A DNA stretch of 50,259 nucleotides from an uncultured Kineothrix sp. (GTDB lineage Bacteria > Bacillota > Clostridia > Lachnospirales > Lachnospiraceae), in contig CAJUMD010000010.1 of NCBI GenBank assembly GCA_910587275.1, positions 1 to 50,259 on the forward strand, in the 5' to 3' direction. Position numbers and translations under genes: made by a program. Positions 1-8,625 of the stretch are shown here, piece by piece; position 1 is the stretch's first letter, and each line of letters starts with the position of its first letter. Below the pieces are notes generated by a model. The model was not told where the DNA came from. It searched no databases and saw nothing but the letters and a program-made list of their open reading frames with translations.

Positions 1-2
1 TC

Positions 3-200
3 ACCATAAACGCACAGAACGCCGCCAGAGCCGCCGAAACGCCCGCACCCAAACAAGAATACCCCCGCAGTATAAAAGACCGTTTACAGCGGAATAAAGC
101 CGCTGTAAACACCCCGAAACAAGACAGCGTACAGCGCATGGTAGACATAGCCGCCAAGAAAGCCGAGGGCAAGGGGAAAGGATACGAGAAATGGGCGACC
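3..200 (+). pseudogene. C-terminal-side remnant of a mobile-element relaxase-like protein
   Basis: Frame 3 is open from the window edge and reads a charged, Lys/Ala-rich segment with the stretch VDIAAKKAEGKGKGYEKWA near base 195. A run of this kind (VDI..K...GKGxGYExWA) is what I recall from the C-terminal part of relaxases of clostridial conjugative elements. After YEKWA the expected continuation is lost: the same frame goes on as unrelated residues and stops at 252-254, while another frame over the same bases encodes a piece of an unrelated enzyme. I read it as the broken end of an integrated element. The start lies outside the window. The relaxase assignment rests on one short motif and is uncertain; that it is truncated is clearer. 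Confidence 0.4.
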
Positions 201-229
201 TTGCCTCGCTTGCCGTGCCGGAAGCAGAA

Positions 230-370
230 GCACCCTATTATTCTGATAAGGTGACGCTAAATACCACCACCGCGATTCGCCTTGTGTTTGATAACGCAGC
301 TACTGTGGAGGAAGCTGTCGATTTGTTAAGACAATATAATATCTATTTTTCCAATGGGATTGTATGTCAT
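230..370 (+). pseudogene. Fragment of a linear amide C-N hydrolase (choloylglycine hydrolase family)
   Basis: An open frame starting at ATG 191 encodes 66 residues, of which about 40 (from TLNTTTAIRLVFDNAATVEE to QYNIYFSNGIVCHF) match the middle of linear amide C-N hydrolases, the family of penicillin V acylase and bile salt hydrolase. A full member is over 300 residues, so both ends are missing. The N-terminal cysteine nucleophile is absent and no activity is possible. It sits between the relaxase-like tail and an XRE regulator remnant that overlaps its 3' end on the opposite strand, so at least two recombination joints fall within about 200 bases. Family assignment is by motif recognition only. 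Confidence 0.55.
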
Positions 371-598
371 TTTGTAGTTTGCGCCGTTTAGCTTTTCACC
401 CGAAAACAATTTGTTCAGACTGATTTTGAGGATGCAGCAGATGGACTTCATACAGGACAGCTCCGGCATTCCGTTGCCGTATTCCCATTTGCTTACGGTT
501 TTGTTGCTCACGCCAAGGCTGTCCGCCGGTTCACGCTGGGTTAAATTCTGCTGTTTCCTCATTTGGGCGATAAATCTGCCTGTTTTCTTCTGGTCCAT
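326..598 (-). pseudogene. Truncated XRE-family helix-turn-helix regulator
   Basis: The 90-residue product starts at ATG 598, which is preferred over an in-frame start at 658 because the HTH domain begins directly at MDQKKTGRFIAQMRKQQNLT. The HTH_3 domain covers roughly residues 4-60 (LTQREPADSLGVSNKTVSKWE, then GMPELSCM) and should bind DNA. The usual long C-terminal part after LFSGEKL is missing: from about residue 77 the frame runs antisense through the hydrolase fragment, so the gene was cut by the same rearrangement. Position 4 of the HTH core reads EPADSL where EVAEKL is normal, another sign of decay. Such regulators normally control a neighbouring small operon; no partner is left here. 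Confidence 0.65.
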
Positions 599-676
599 GC
601 CAACGCCGCCTCTTTCTTTGGAAAAGTATAGGATAAATTGGTGCAGATTCACACCCACGAATCGTAGAGTTGCTAA

Positions 677-717
677 AGCGCGTTTGAAAATTCATTCCGG
701 CAATTTTCAAACGCGCT
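677..717. repeat. Dispersed hairpin repeat, copy A
   Basis: Perfect 16-base inverted repeat (arms 677-692 and 702-717, agcgcgtttgaaaatt and its complement) around a 9-base loop. The core is shared with the hairpins at 7494-7549 and 49880-49948, and read on the minus strand the loop gccggaatg nearly equals the loop gcaggaatg of the third copy. It lies between the truncated regulator and the oxidoreductase gene. The surrounding bases 599-676 and 718-888 show no convincing gene. Confidence 0.8.
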
Positions 718-888
718 GAGAAATATCCGCAGAAAATATGTTGTGGAACCCTTACAGGGCGGTGGTTTCCTTTGGTACCGGATTGTTTCAAGAAGCAATT
801 GGTGACTGCCGGATATCAGGATGCCTTTGACGTCATGTTCCGGCAGGAATGAAGCATTTCTCATCTTTCCCTGTCTGCCGAAAACACA

Positions 889-2484
889 TCACTCCATCTC
901 ATTCGCCTTCGCTTCCTCATGGTATTCCTTCTCCGTATTAACCCCCCAGATATTTCCCCTGTCACGGATTCCGTTTTTGATATTCTTTACGGCTTCAAAA
1001 GAAGTACACATGGAATGGTCGATATTATTATACCGATGCTGCCCGTTTCTTCCGACACAATACAAATTATCGATGGTATCCAAATACGCCACCAGTTGGT
1101 CCATATATTTATACGTGTCAAAATAAGCAGGGTATGCTTTCTTCACCCGTTCCGAATGGGTGTCGATGACTTCGGAAGGACTGTCAATCAGTCCCATTTT
1201 TACCATTTCGCCTACGGCGAACTTCGTAAACGCCTTGTCCGACATGTTCCAGTATTTGTCGCCTTCGTTGCAGAAATATTCCAAACCGACCCAAACGGTA
1301 TGTTTTAAATCCTTAATCATGTAAGGGGACCAGTTGTTGTATATTTGCAGACGCCCTAACTTTACCGTCCGGTCATGGACGTAAATCCAGCAGTCGGGGA
1401 CGATGTTGCCCACGGTTTTCATTTTTGTCCTGTTTTTCAGGTTCAGTTTGGGGACGAGGACGCCCAGCGTGCGGTAATCACGGTACGGAAGTCCGTCGGC
1501 AATGCGGGCGATTTTTTTCGGTACGCCGTTCATTCCGCCAACCAAATCCTTGACCGGCATGGAGGAGATGAAGATATCGCCTTCCATGGTAAAGGTTTTG
1601 CCGTCCTGCTCATAAGTGAGGGCGGTAATGTGGTTGTTTTCGTCTTTGGTGAATCCCGTTACCCGGCTGTTTTTTAAGATGGTTCCGCCCAGCTTTGTAA
1701 TTTCGTCGGCCGTGACTTCCCATAACTGTCCGGGACCGAGTTTCGGGTATTTGAACTGTTCAATCAGGGAAGTTTCCACTTTGCGGTTCTTCCTGCCGGG
1801 AAGGAGCTTTAATACCATATCCTTAAGGATGGCGAAAATGGATAACCCCTTAGCACGCTGTGCGCCCCAGTCGGGGGCAATTTCGCCGGGGTGGCGTCCC
1901 CAAAGGTTTTCCGTGTAATTTTCAAAGAACATCGCATACAGCTTATGCCCGAAGCGGTTCACATAAAAATCTTCCAGTGATTTTTCGGGACGTTTGTGGA
2001 GTAAGGCGGCAAGATAACTGAAAAATACATGGATGGTGGTCAAAAAGCCCATATTTTTTAAGGTTTCAAATTTCAGGGAAATCGGGTAATCAAAAAATTT
2101 TTTCTTAAAATAAATACGGGAAACCCGGTTCCGGTTTAACATGACCCGGTCTTCCTTCTGCGGGTCAGGACCTTGTTGGGCAAGGGGCATGGAACGTTTT
2201 AACAGGATATCATCGTAGGAGGGCGCTCCCTGTTCGGGAAGCATTCGGTCCCACCATTCGTTGACTTCGGGTACTTTGGAGAAGAAACGGTGTCCCCCCA
2301 TGTCCATGCGGTTGCCTTTATAATTTACGGTTCTGGATATTCCGCCGAACGTGTCGGTTTCCTCAAATACGATTACTTCGTAATCGTTGTCCACGGCAGG
2401 GCTGCCGGACTGTCTGTCTGATAATAATTCATAGGCTGCGGTAAGTCCTGCGGGACCGGCGCCGATGACTAATACTTTCCTCAT
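889..2484 (-). CDS. FAD-dependent oxidoreductase, UDP-galactopyranose mutase/HemY-like
   Basis: A 531-residue cytosolic flavoprotein. The N-terminus has the Rossmann dinucleotide-binding signature VIGAGPAGLTAAYEL (about residues 5-19), an acidic strand end VIVFEE, and then GGISRTV and MDMGGHRFF, the arrangement of COG1232 (protoporphyrinogen oxidase-like) and of UDP-galactopyranose mutases. A C-terminal FAD-contact segment YCVGRNGQHRYNNIDHS is also visible. Family members near glycan genes are annotated as amine oxidase/NAD(P)-binding proteins, and a role in making or remodelling a nucleotide sugar is the likeliest job here. A strict UGM is nearer 370-390 residues, so this is not simply glf. 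ATG 2484 is preceded on its strand by GAGAGG. It is divergent from the acylation cluster. Confidence 0.75.
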   Translation of the reverse strand: MRKVLVIGAGPAGLTAAYELLSDRQSGSPAVDNDYEVIVFEETDTFGGISRTVNYKGNRMDMGGHRFFSKVPEVNEWWDRMLPEQGAPSYDDILLKRSMPLAQQGPDPQKEDRVMLNRNRVSRIYFKKKFFDYPISLKFETLKNMGFLTTIHVFFSYLAALLHKRPEKSLEDFYVNRFGHKLYAMFFENYTENLWGRHPGEIAPDWGAQRAKGLSIFAILKDMVLKLLPGRKNRKVETSLIEQFKYPKLGPGQLWEVTADEITKLGGTILKNSRVTGFTKDENNHITALTYEQDGKTFTMEGDIFISSMPVKDLVGGMNGVPKKIARIADGLPYRDYRTLGVLVPKLNLKNRTKMKTVGNIVPDCWIYVHDRTVKLGRLQIYNNWSPYMIKDLKHTVWVGLEYFCNEGDKYWNMSDKAFTKFAVGEMVKMGLIDSPSEVIDTHSERVKKAYPAYFDTYKYMDQLVAYLDTIDNLYCVGRNGQHRYNNIDHSMCTSFEAVKNIKNGIRDRGNIWGVNTEKEYHEEAKANEME

Positions 2485-2584
2485 ATTGCCTGATTCCTCT
2501 CATTTGCATAGTTTGCATGGTTGTGTAATCTGTACGGGTATATTTTCCCGCAATTGTATATATTTTAGCATGATATGATGAGAT

Positions 2585-2596
2585 TGTCCATGGACA
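2585..2596. promoter_or_regulatory. 12-bp perfect palindrome in a divergent intergenic region
   Basis: TGTCCATGGACA lies midway between the oxidoreductase gene (minus) and the DUF6077-like gene (plus), in a 214-base intergenic space that must carry both promoters. It is a reasonable operator candidate by position, but no matched -35/-10 pair could be assigned with confidence and no regulator is nearby. Confidence 0.3.
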
Positions 2597-2698
2597 GATA
2601 GGAGGAATTGGGTTAAAATAGTTACGGTTGGTTACTGTTTACCGGTGCCGCCGGGAAACGGGCGGCGTGTATGTGTATGTGGAATGATGGAGGTTTTT

Positions 2699-3823
2699 AT
2701 GGTTTTGTTAAAAGGAATCAGCCTGGTTTTGTGGCTTTTGGTGATACCGTTTTGTATGGGACTGCTTCCGGCGCGGTGGCTTCCAGAAAACAGGAGGAAT
2801 GCGGTGGTGGTATTTGTGGCAGGGTATCTGGTGATGCTGCCCTTGTGCTGGCTTGTGACGGTTCCCTGTATTCTTTTTGTGAAATATTACAGTTTCCGTA
2901 CGATGGTGGTTTGGTTTACGGTACTTGCGCTTTTGGCTGCGGCAGCGGGAGCCGGGCTTTTCCTGCAGGATTGGAAGAAGGATTCCGTGCAGCGGTCCGG
3001 TAGGGCTTCCGGGGCAGGGCGGAAGAAATGGGCTGATTTAAAGCCGGCGGTGGATGTGCGGGGAATGTCCGCAGAAGTAAAGATTGAGTGGCTGTTGTTT
3101 TTTGCTTTGGTGGGATGGCAGCTTTATAAGGCGTTTACATTGGCTTCCTTTGACGGGGACGATGCGGAATATGTGGCGCAGTCCCTGGTGACCCAGCAGA
3201 GTGGGACCATGTACCTGATCAAGCCTTATACCGGGGGAACCACTTCTTTGGATATCCGCCATTCGCTGGCGGTGCTTCCGGTATGGACGGCTTATATTGC
3301 CAAAATGTCGGGAATCCATGCCACCATCCTCGCCCATAGTATCCTGCCGTTTCTGCTTATCCCGCTGACCTATATGGTTTATTATGAAATCGGGAAACAT
3401 TTGACGGCGAAGAACAGGGAATATCTTCCGGTATTTATGGTTATCATGGCATTGTTGCAGATGTTCGGGAATGTTTCCATTTATACGAACGAGACATTTT
3501 TTCTGACACGGACATGGCAGGGAAAATCGGTGGCAGCGAATTTCGTGGTTCCGGCGACGGTGTGGCTGCTTCTTTGGATTTTCGATAAGGGGAACGAACG
3601 GGAAACGGGACACCAGGGGGGAATGTGGCTCCTGCTCTGCCTGACGAATATGACGGCAGGGGTATGTACGTCCATGGTGGCGTTCCTGAATGTGGTCCTG
3701 ATTGCCGCAGTTGCGTTTTGGATGGCGCTGACGGAGCGGAAGTTCCGCATATTGGTAAAGGCGGGATTTGCCTGCGTGCCGAATCTGTTTTATATGGTAT
3801 TGTATTTGTTTTTGCATGTGTAG
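2699..3823 (+). CDS. DUF6077-like polytopic membrane protein, N-terminal part
   Basis: A 374-residue integral membrane protein. Hydrophobic segments are visible at the N-terminus (LVLWLLVIPFCMGLLPA), then two more before residue 90, and at least five in the second half, with the conserved-looking stretch FDGDDAEYVAQSL about residue 157 and LDIRHSLAVLPVW after it. The pattern fits DUF6077 proteins, which are found next to glycan assembly and MBOAT genes in Lachnospiraceae; their reaction is unknown. ATG 2699 is chosen because GGAGG ends five bases before it; upstream GTG/ATG codons lack a site. Known relatives appear longer, and the next gene supplies what looks like the missing C-terminal part, so the protein may be naturally split or broken at the TAG at 3821. 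Confidence 0.6.
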   Translation: MVLLKGISLVLWLLVIPFCMGLLPARWLPENRRNAVVVFVAGYLVMLPLCWLVTVPCILFVKYYSFRTMVVWFTVLALLAAAAGAGLFLQDWKKDSVQRSGRASGAGRKKWADLKPAVDVRGMSAEVKIEWLLFFALVGWQLYKAFTLASFDGDDAEYVAQSLVTQQSGTMYLIKPYTGGTTSLDIRHSLAVLPVWTAYIAKMSGIHATILAHSILPFLLIPLTYMVYYEIGKHLTAKNREYLPVFMVIMALLQMFGNVSIYTNETFFLTRTWQGKSVAANFVVPATVWLLLWIFDKGNERETGHQGGMWLLLCLTNMTAGVCTSMVAFLNVVLIAAVAFWMALTERKFRILVKAGFACVPNLFYMVLYLFLHV

Positions 3824-3917
3824 TGCAGGGAATTGGAATGGGAATGCGCCGTGCGGCGGTGCGGTATGCCTGGCGCAAAGAAAGCATATGGAGCATGGGG
3901 AAAGGTAGAAGAAAACG

Positions 3918-4730
3918 ATGTATGGGATTTTCATGGAAAGTGTAGTAATCTTTAAGAATTACGTGGGCGGACGGTATCTTATTGTATTGTTTGCATTGGC
4001 GCTGGTTTACCTGCTGTTTACGGAAAAGGACAGGCACAGGAGGGCGATGTTTGTCTATATGCCGGTCAGTCTGCTGCTTGGTTTCTTTTTCCCCATTACG
4101 AGGAAAGCCTTTGTGCGGCTGATGGGGGACGGGGATACGTACTACCGGATGCTTTGGCTGGTACCCATGGGCATTGTCATTGCATACGGCGGTGTGAAAT
4201 TTGCCGGTTTTTTATGCGGGAAATGCGGAGCGGCGGGGCCGTGGATGAAGCGGCTGACGCTTGTGCTGCTTTGTCTGGCGGTGGCATTTGGCGGGACTTA
4301 TGTATATGCCAGCCAGTATATGTCCAAGGCGGAAAACCCGTACCATATCCCGCAGAAGGTGATTGATATCTGCGATGTCATTGCGCCGGAGGAAGGGGAA
4401 GAACGGATTTGGGCGGTATTCCCTACGGATTTGGTTTATTTTGTCAGACAGTATGATACGGACATCCAATTGCTTTACGGACGGGAAATGGTGGAGCCGA
4501 AGTGGCAGTATGCGGAACCGGTGCATACGGTGATGAACCATCCTGCGACCATTGACATCGAGGAACTGCTGAAGCTGACAAGGGAACGTAACTGCACTTA
4601 TATTGTCCTGCCGAACAACAAAGGTGTGTCGGCAAAACCGGAGGATTTCGGGTTGGAACTTTTGGACACCATAGAAGGGTATCCGGTATATTTTGATCCG
4701 GTAGCAGCACGGATGATGCATACGGGATGA
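3918..4730 (+). CDS. Membrane protein, probable C-terminal part of the DUF6077-like protein
   Basis: A 270-residue protein with about four membrane segments in the first 150 residues (LIVLFALALVYLLF, YMPVSLLLGFFFPI, MLWLVPMGIVIAYGG, LTLVLLCLAVAFGGTYVYA) followed by a soluble extracytoplasmic tail of about 120 residues. The tail contains a stretch (IWAVFPTDLVYFVRQYD, then CTYIVLPNNK) of the type that ends large membrane glycan-assembly proteins. It begins 94 bases after the previous stop and in another frame, with a stop just upstream of its ATG, so simple readthrough or a single frameshift does not join them. AAGGT lies upstream of ATG 3918. I infer it works with the previous product, not that it has an enzyme activity of its own. 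Confidence 0.55.
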   Translation: MYGIFMESVVIFKNYVGGRYLIVLFALALVYLLFTEKDRHRRAMFVYMPVSLLLGFFFPITRKAFVRLMGDGDTYYRMLWLVPMGIVIAYGGVKFAGFLCGKCGAAGPWMKRLTLVLLCLAVAFGGTYVYASQYMSKAENPYHIPQKVIDICDVIAPEEGEERIWAVFPTDLVYFVRQYDTDIQLLYGREMVEPKWQYAEPVHTVMNHPATIDIEELLKLTRERNCTYIVLPNNKGVSAKPEDFGLELLDTIEGYPVYFDPVAARMMHTG

Positions 4731-4784
4731 TTTGGGAATGCAGGGATTGATGGGCTTTGGTATTTTAAGATTGGAGTATGTGGC

Positions 4785-6350
4785 ATGTTGTTTCATTCAT
4801 ACCTGTTTGTGTTTGTGTTCCTTCCCGTAAGTCTGGCGGGTTTTCATGCCATGGCGGGAAAAGGGGAGGGGAAGGCGGCAAAGGTTTGGCTTACCGCCAT
4901 GTCCCTTTGGTTTTATGCGGGGTTTGGGGTGCAGAGCCTTGCGGTCCTCTTAGGGAGCGTGGCGTTTAATTATGCCGTGTACCGGTGGCTGGGAAGAACG
5001 GGACGGAAAGCGGTTTTTGCCCTGGGCATCCTTGGCAATCTGGGTGTGCTTGCCTATTTTAAATATACGGGGTTTTTGTTGGATAATCTAAGGAAACTGG
5101 AACCTTTGGGGCTGTTCGGGGGAGACGGCGCCGTTTGGGAAAGCGGATTCCAAATCCTTCTTCCGGTGGGAATCAGTTTTTTTACGTTCCAGCAGATTTC
5201 TTTTTTGGCGGATGTGTTCCGTGGGGAAATCCAATCGTGCGGGTTTTGGGATTACCTGCTCTATATCCTGTATTTCCCGAAACTGGTGGAAGGACCTTTG
5301 GTAAACCATTCGGAGCTGCTCTCGGAATTTGCCGCCGTCGGACGGAAGCGGTTGGTTGGGGAGCAGTTTATCCGTGGGATTGCACTGTTCGTCATGGGAA
5401 TGCTGAAAAAGGTGATTTTGGCGGATACGTTTGGGGGAGCGGTGGACTACGGGTATGCCAATCTGTCCGCGATGCATGGCTCCGATGCCCTGCTGTTGGC
5501 GGTGTTTTATTCGCTGCAATTGTATTTTGATTTTAGCGGTTACTGTGATATGGCAAGGGGCGTGGGCTGGATGTTTGGCATCGGACTCCCGGTAAACTTC
5601 CAATCGCCCTACCAGGCGCGCAATATCATTGATTTCTGGAAACGGTGGCATATGACGCTGAGCCGCTTTTTCACAAAATATGTCTATATTCCTTTGGGAG
5701 GGAACCGGAGGGGGAAGGCGAAGATGTACCGGAATCTGCTGGCGGTTTTTCTGTTTAGCGGCATATGGCACGGCGCAGGGTGGAATTTTATCCTGTGGGG
5801 GATGATGCACGGTGTGCTGTATGCGGCGACGAGAATGTGGCAGGAGGGGAAAACAAGGCGGAAGGTTTGGCGGATTAGGAAAGAGAGCGGAGAGGCGGCC
5901 GTCGGAAGATACGAAAAGCCGGGAATCCTGGGAAGGGCAGCCGGATGCCTGGGAAGGGGCGCCTGTGTGTTTGCCACATTTGTTTACGTCAGTGTGGCAT
6001 GGGTTTATTTCCGTGCGGCGGATGTGGCGCAGGGCAGCGAACTGCTGGCAAAACTGTTCCAAAACGATTTTGTGCGGGTGAACCGGAATCTTGCGGGGTA
6101 TTTTAACCTGGACGAATTTTGGTATGTGTTGAAGGTGCTGCGGCTGGACCGGTGGGAATTCGGGCATTATATCCTGATGGCGGTAATTACGGCAGGCTCC
6201 CTGCTTTTGGTGTTTTTCGGGAAAAATGCGGCATGGATGGCGGAACGCATGAAACCGAAGGCCTGGAATGCAGCGCTGCTTGCAGCGGCGCTTTTGTGGT
6301 GCGTGCTGACGTTTTCACAGGTCGGAACCTTCCTGTATGTAAATTTTTAG
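4785..6350 (+). CDS. MBOAT-family membrane O-acyltransferase (AlgI/DltB-like)
   Basis: A 521-residue polytopic membrane protein of the MBOAT family, which passes acyl groups across the membrane to a surface polymer. Diagnostic features are the N-terminal SYLFVFVFLPVSL, the strand SFFTFQQISFLADV, the conserved YFPKLVEGPL, the LYFDFSGYCDMARG block, PYQARNIIDFWKRWHMTLS, and FSGIWHGAGWNFILWG with the catalytic histidine near residue 329. Length agrees with AlgI-type enzymes. GGAG lies eight bases before the ATG. The following SGNH gene is the usual partner in such pairs (as AlgI with AlgJ/AlgX, or DltB with DltD), so the pair probably O-acetylates a cell-wall glycan made by the neighbouring loci. 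The target is an inference. Confidence 0.9.
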   Translation: MLFHSYLFVFVFLPVSLAGFHAMAGKGEGKAAKVWLTAMSLWFYAGFGVQSLAVLLGSVAFNYAVYRWLGRTGRKAVFALGILGNLGVLAYFKYTGFLLDNLRKLEPLGLFGGDGAVWESGFQILLPVGISFFTFQQISFLADVFRGEIQSCGFWDYLLYILYFPKLVEGPLVNHSELLSEFAAVGRKRLVGEQFIRGIALFVMGMLKKVILADTFGGAVDYGYANLSAMHGSDALLLAVFYSLQLYFDFSGYCDMARGVGWMFGIGLPVNFQSPYQARNIIDFWKRWHMTLSRFFTKYVYIPLGGNRRGKAKMYRNLLAVFLFSGIWHGAGWNFILWGMMHGVLYAATRMWQEGKTRRKVWRIRKESGEAAVGRYEKPGILGRAAGCLGRGACVFATFVYVSVAWVYFRAADVAQGSELLAKLFQNDFVRVNRNLAGYFNLDEFWYVLKVLRLDRWEFGHYILMAVITAGSLLLVFFGKNAAWMAERMKPKAWNAALLAAALLWCVLTFSQVGTFLYVNF

Positions 6351-6431
6351 GGAAAAAGCGGTTGGTTTTTTGGGAAGGAAAGCGTTTACTTGCCATGGGG
6401 CGTGCAGAGGCAGGAATGGGAGGAGAACGGT

Positions 6432-7493
6432 ATGAAAGACGGGAAAGAATTAAAACGGTGGCTGGCGGTTTTCCTCACGGTGTTTTGCGGGCTGACGGCG
6501 GTAGTGGTTCTGCTGGTGGTATATGTGGACCCGTTTTTCCAGTACCACAGTCCGTTAAAGGATTTTCCTTATGTGGTGGACCACCAGATGAACCAAAATC
6601 CGGGGATGGCGAAACATATGGAATATGACAGCGTGATTCTGGGTTCATCCATGACCGTGAATTTTAATACCAACTGGTTCCGGGAACTGATGGGGCTGCA
6701 GACGTTAAAGTTAAGTTACAGCGGGGCATTCCCGAAGGACCAGGCGAATATTATGGATATCCTGTTTGACAGCGGGAATACGGTAGAAGCGGTATTCCTT
6801 GGGATTGACGTCATCACTTACAGCGGCGGCGTGGAGGAGACCAAGTATCCGGTCCCGGAATATTTGTATGACGACAATGTATGGAACGACGTGCCATATG
6901 TGTTAAACAAGGATGTACTTTTGGAATATATCCTGCGCCCCCTTGCGGACCCGGATAAGACGGATCTTGCCACTGTGTACGCGAGCTGGTGGACGGAGGA
7001 ATATTACAGCAAACAGTGGGTGATGCACAATTATGTCCAGCCGGAAACGGTGGAGGAGGAGGCAGACCCGGAAAGTTATGTGGAAAATGTGAAGGCAAAT
7101 CTGGATGCCAATATCTGCCCTTATGTGGAACGGCATTCGGAAACGGAATTTTATGTGTTTTTCCCGCCTTACAGTATCCTGTTTTGGAATGATGTGCTGC
7201 GGGAGAATCATTTGGAAGCCACCATGCGGGAGTATGAATACATCTCAAAACGGCTGCTTGCTTATGACAATGTGCGCGTTTTCTTTTTTCCGAACCAGGA
7301 GTGGATTATCTGTGATTTGGATTGCTATGCGGATTACAGCCATTATCATCCTGATATCAACAGGTACATGACGGAATGTTTTGTATCGGGGAAATGTGAA
7401 GTGACGGAAGAAAATCTGCGGGAAGAACTTGGGAAAATGCTGGAAATCGTGGAAAATTATGATTTCGGGGAGCTGTTTTCGGTGGAATATTAG
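6432..7493 (+). CDS. Membrane-anchored SGNH/AlgJ-DltD-like acyl-transfer partner
   Basis: A 353-residue protein with one N-terminal membrane segment (WLAVFLTVFCGLTAVVVLLVV) and a large extracytoplasmic domain. The nucleophile region reads YDSVILGSSMTVNF, with the serine of the GSS block in place, and the other catalytic residues fit the C-terminal DYSHYHPDINRYM. This is the layout of the SGNH-like partners of MBOAT proteins that load the acyl group on the polymer. ATG 6432 is selected over an upstream ATG at 6390 because GGGAGGAG precedes it at normal spacing. It follows the MBOAT gene by 81 bases in the same operon and ends directly at a strong hairpin. Confidence 0.8.
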   Translation: MKDGKELKRWLAVFLTVFCGLTAVVVLLVVYVDPFFQYHSPLKDFPYVVDHQMNQNPGMAKHMEYDSVILGSSMTVNFNTNWFRELMGLQTLKLSYSGAFPKDQANIMDILFDSGNTVEAVFLGIDVITYSGGVEETKYPVPEYLYDDNVWNDVPYVLNKDVLLEYILRPLADPDKTDLATVYASWWTEEYYSKQWVMHNYVQPETVEEEADPESYVENVKANLDANICPYVERHSETEFYVFFPPYSILFWNDVLRENHLEATMREYEYISKRLLAYDNVRVFFFPNQEWIICDLDCYADYSHYHPDINRYMTECFVSGKCEVTEENLREELGKMLEIVENYDFGELFSVEY

Positions 7494-7549
7494 AGCGTGT
7501 TTGAAAATTGATTCCTGACATCTGTCAGAAATCAATTTTCAAACACGCT
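7494..7549. terminator. Hairpin repeat, copy B, acting as a bidirectional terminator
   Basis: Arms 7494-7520 and 7523-7549 form a 27-base stem with one mismatch and a two-base loop. The outer 16 bases are the same core as copies A and C (agcgtgtttgaaaatt). It starts right after the SGNH stop and lies 30 bases before the end of the convergent gene on the minus strand, which is the position of a shared terminator; tttt follows on the plus strand. Confidence 0.75.
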
Positions 7550-7579
7550 TTTGTACTGCCGTATGGCAAAATATCTGTT

Positions 7580-8584
7580 TCAGCGTTTGGAAGTGTATCC
7601 GGTGTTGACCAGTTCCGCCAAACGGTCTGCCATCAGGTTGCGTCCGGCATCGTTTAAGTGGATGTAGTCAGTCATGTAGTCTGCATAATTATCCTCATTA
7701 ATGGTTCCGTAGAAGTTATCAATGATGGATACGCCGCAGGAGATGGAAACATCCACTTCTTTTATGAGATAGTGGGGCAGCGCGCCGTTTCCGAGGTCGG
7801 TGTTCCCCCCGTTTTGGTAATTCCCGTTTTCGTCCACATGGTGGGCAAAGGTATGGGACATGACCACAATACGGATGTAGGGGTAAGCCTTCTGGATATC
7901 CTCGATGGCATTGCGCAGCCCTCCGGTGTAGGTACTCAGCTCGTAAGGATCGTTTGGGTTGTCAGACGGAATCAGTGCAAGATAATCCGCCGCATCGTAT
8001 ACAATGGCGATGATATCGATACTTCCGTAATCCATTTGCTCCAGCATTTCCACGGTTTGGGCATACCTGCCGTCCGTTTCCGCCCCGGCAGCGGCTTTCA
8101 TCCTGCTAAAATCCCCGGTGCAGATGCTTTTTGCAACATAGGGCAGGTTAAAGTTGTCCCTTGGATAACTTTCGTTATAAGCGGAATAACGTGCGCCGAC
8201 CGTGGAGTCGGGAAAACCGCCATTGTATACGGCGGCGCCTGTTTTTGCCGCCAAAAGGGAGGTGAAACCGTTATCCCCCGTTTCGTCCGTCAGGGGATTG
8301 TTTCCGAGACAAAGGATAGTTGTTACACCGTCATCCGCATGTCCGTCCAAAAGGGATTCGCTTAAGGGGATGATGGTGTCAAGCGCTTCGATGTCAAAAC
8401 CTTCGGCAAGGTGGTCCGGATCGTAATCCGATTTGGTGCCGCGGTTCCAAATGACCAGTTTTAGGACGGAGATTCCGGCAAGAACCAATATGGCAGCTAA
8501 CAGAACCAAATGTGGATTGATATGTAATCCTTTTTTTTCGCGTTCCGTATTTCCGCTGTCTGCAGCATTGGTATGTTTTCCCAT
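7580..8584 (-). CDS. Membrane-anchored SGNH-like protein lacking the nucleophile serine
   Basis: A 334-residue protein with a short basic cytoplasmic start, one membrane segment (LVLLAAILVLAGISVLKLVIW, about residues 27-47) and an extracytoplasmic SGNH/GDSL-hydrolase fold. The C-terminal catalytic block DYIHLNDAGRNLMADRL is intact. The block that should hold GDS or GNS reads ILCLGNNPLTD, with Asn where the serine nucleophile belongs (codon aat near 8296), so acyl hydrolysis by the normal route should not work. It may be a binding protein or a damaged enzyme. It converges on the acylation operon and is probably transcribed alone. GGAGG precedes ATG 8584 on its strand. Confidence 0.75.
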   Translation of the reverse strand: MGKHTNAADSGNTEREKKGLHINPHLVLLAAILVLAGISVLKLVIWNRGTKSDYDPDHLAEGFDIEALDTIIPLSESLLDGHADDGVTTILCLGNNPLTDETGDNGFTSLLAAKTGAAVYNGGFPDSTVGARYSAYNESYPRDNFNLPYVAKSICTGDFSRMKAAAGAETDGRYAQTVEMLEQMDYGSIDIIAIVYDAADYLALIPSDNPNDPYELSTYTGGLRNAIEDIQKAYPYIRIVVMSHTFAHHVDENGNYQNGGNTDLGNGALPHYLIKEVDVSISCGVSIIDNFYGTINEDNYADYMTDYIHLNDAGRNLMADRLAELVNTGYTSKR

Positions 8585-8625
8585 AAATAGCAGCCTCCTT
8601 CCGTAATGTGCTTATTGTACTATTA

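Noticed and set aside
3038..3934. Long minus-strand open frame of 298 codons
   Set aside because: It lies antisense to the DUF6077-like gene, is rich in His, Arg, Pro and Gln, and has no ribosome site or recognisable domain; it is a shadow of high-GC third positions.
5088..6167. Minus-strand open frame of 359 codons opposite the MBOAT gene
   Set aside because: Composition (Pro/His/Gln-rich) and full overlap with a conserved family gene show that it is antisense noise. The same applies to 20751-21830.
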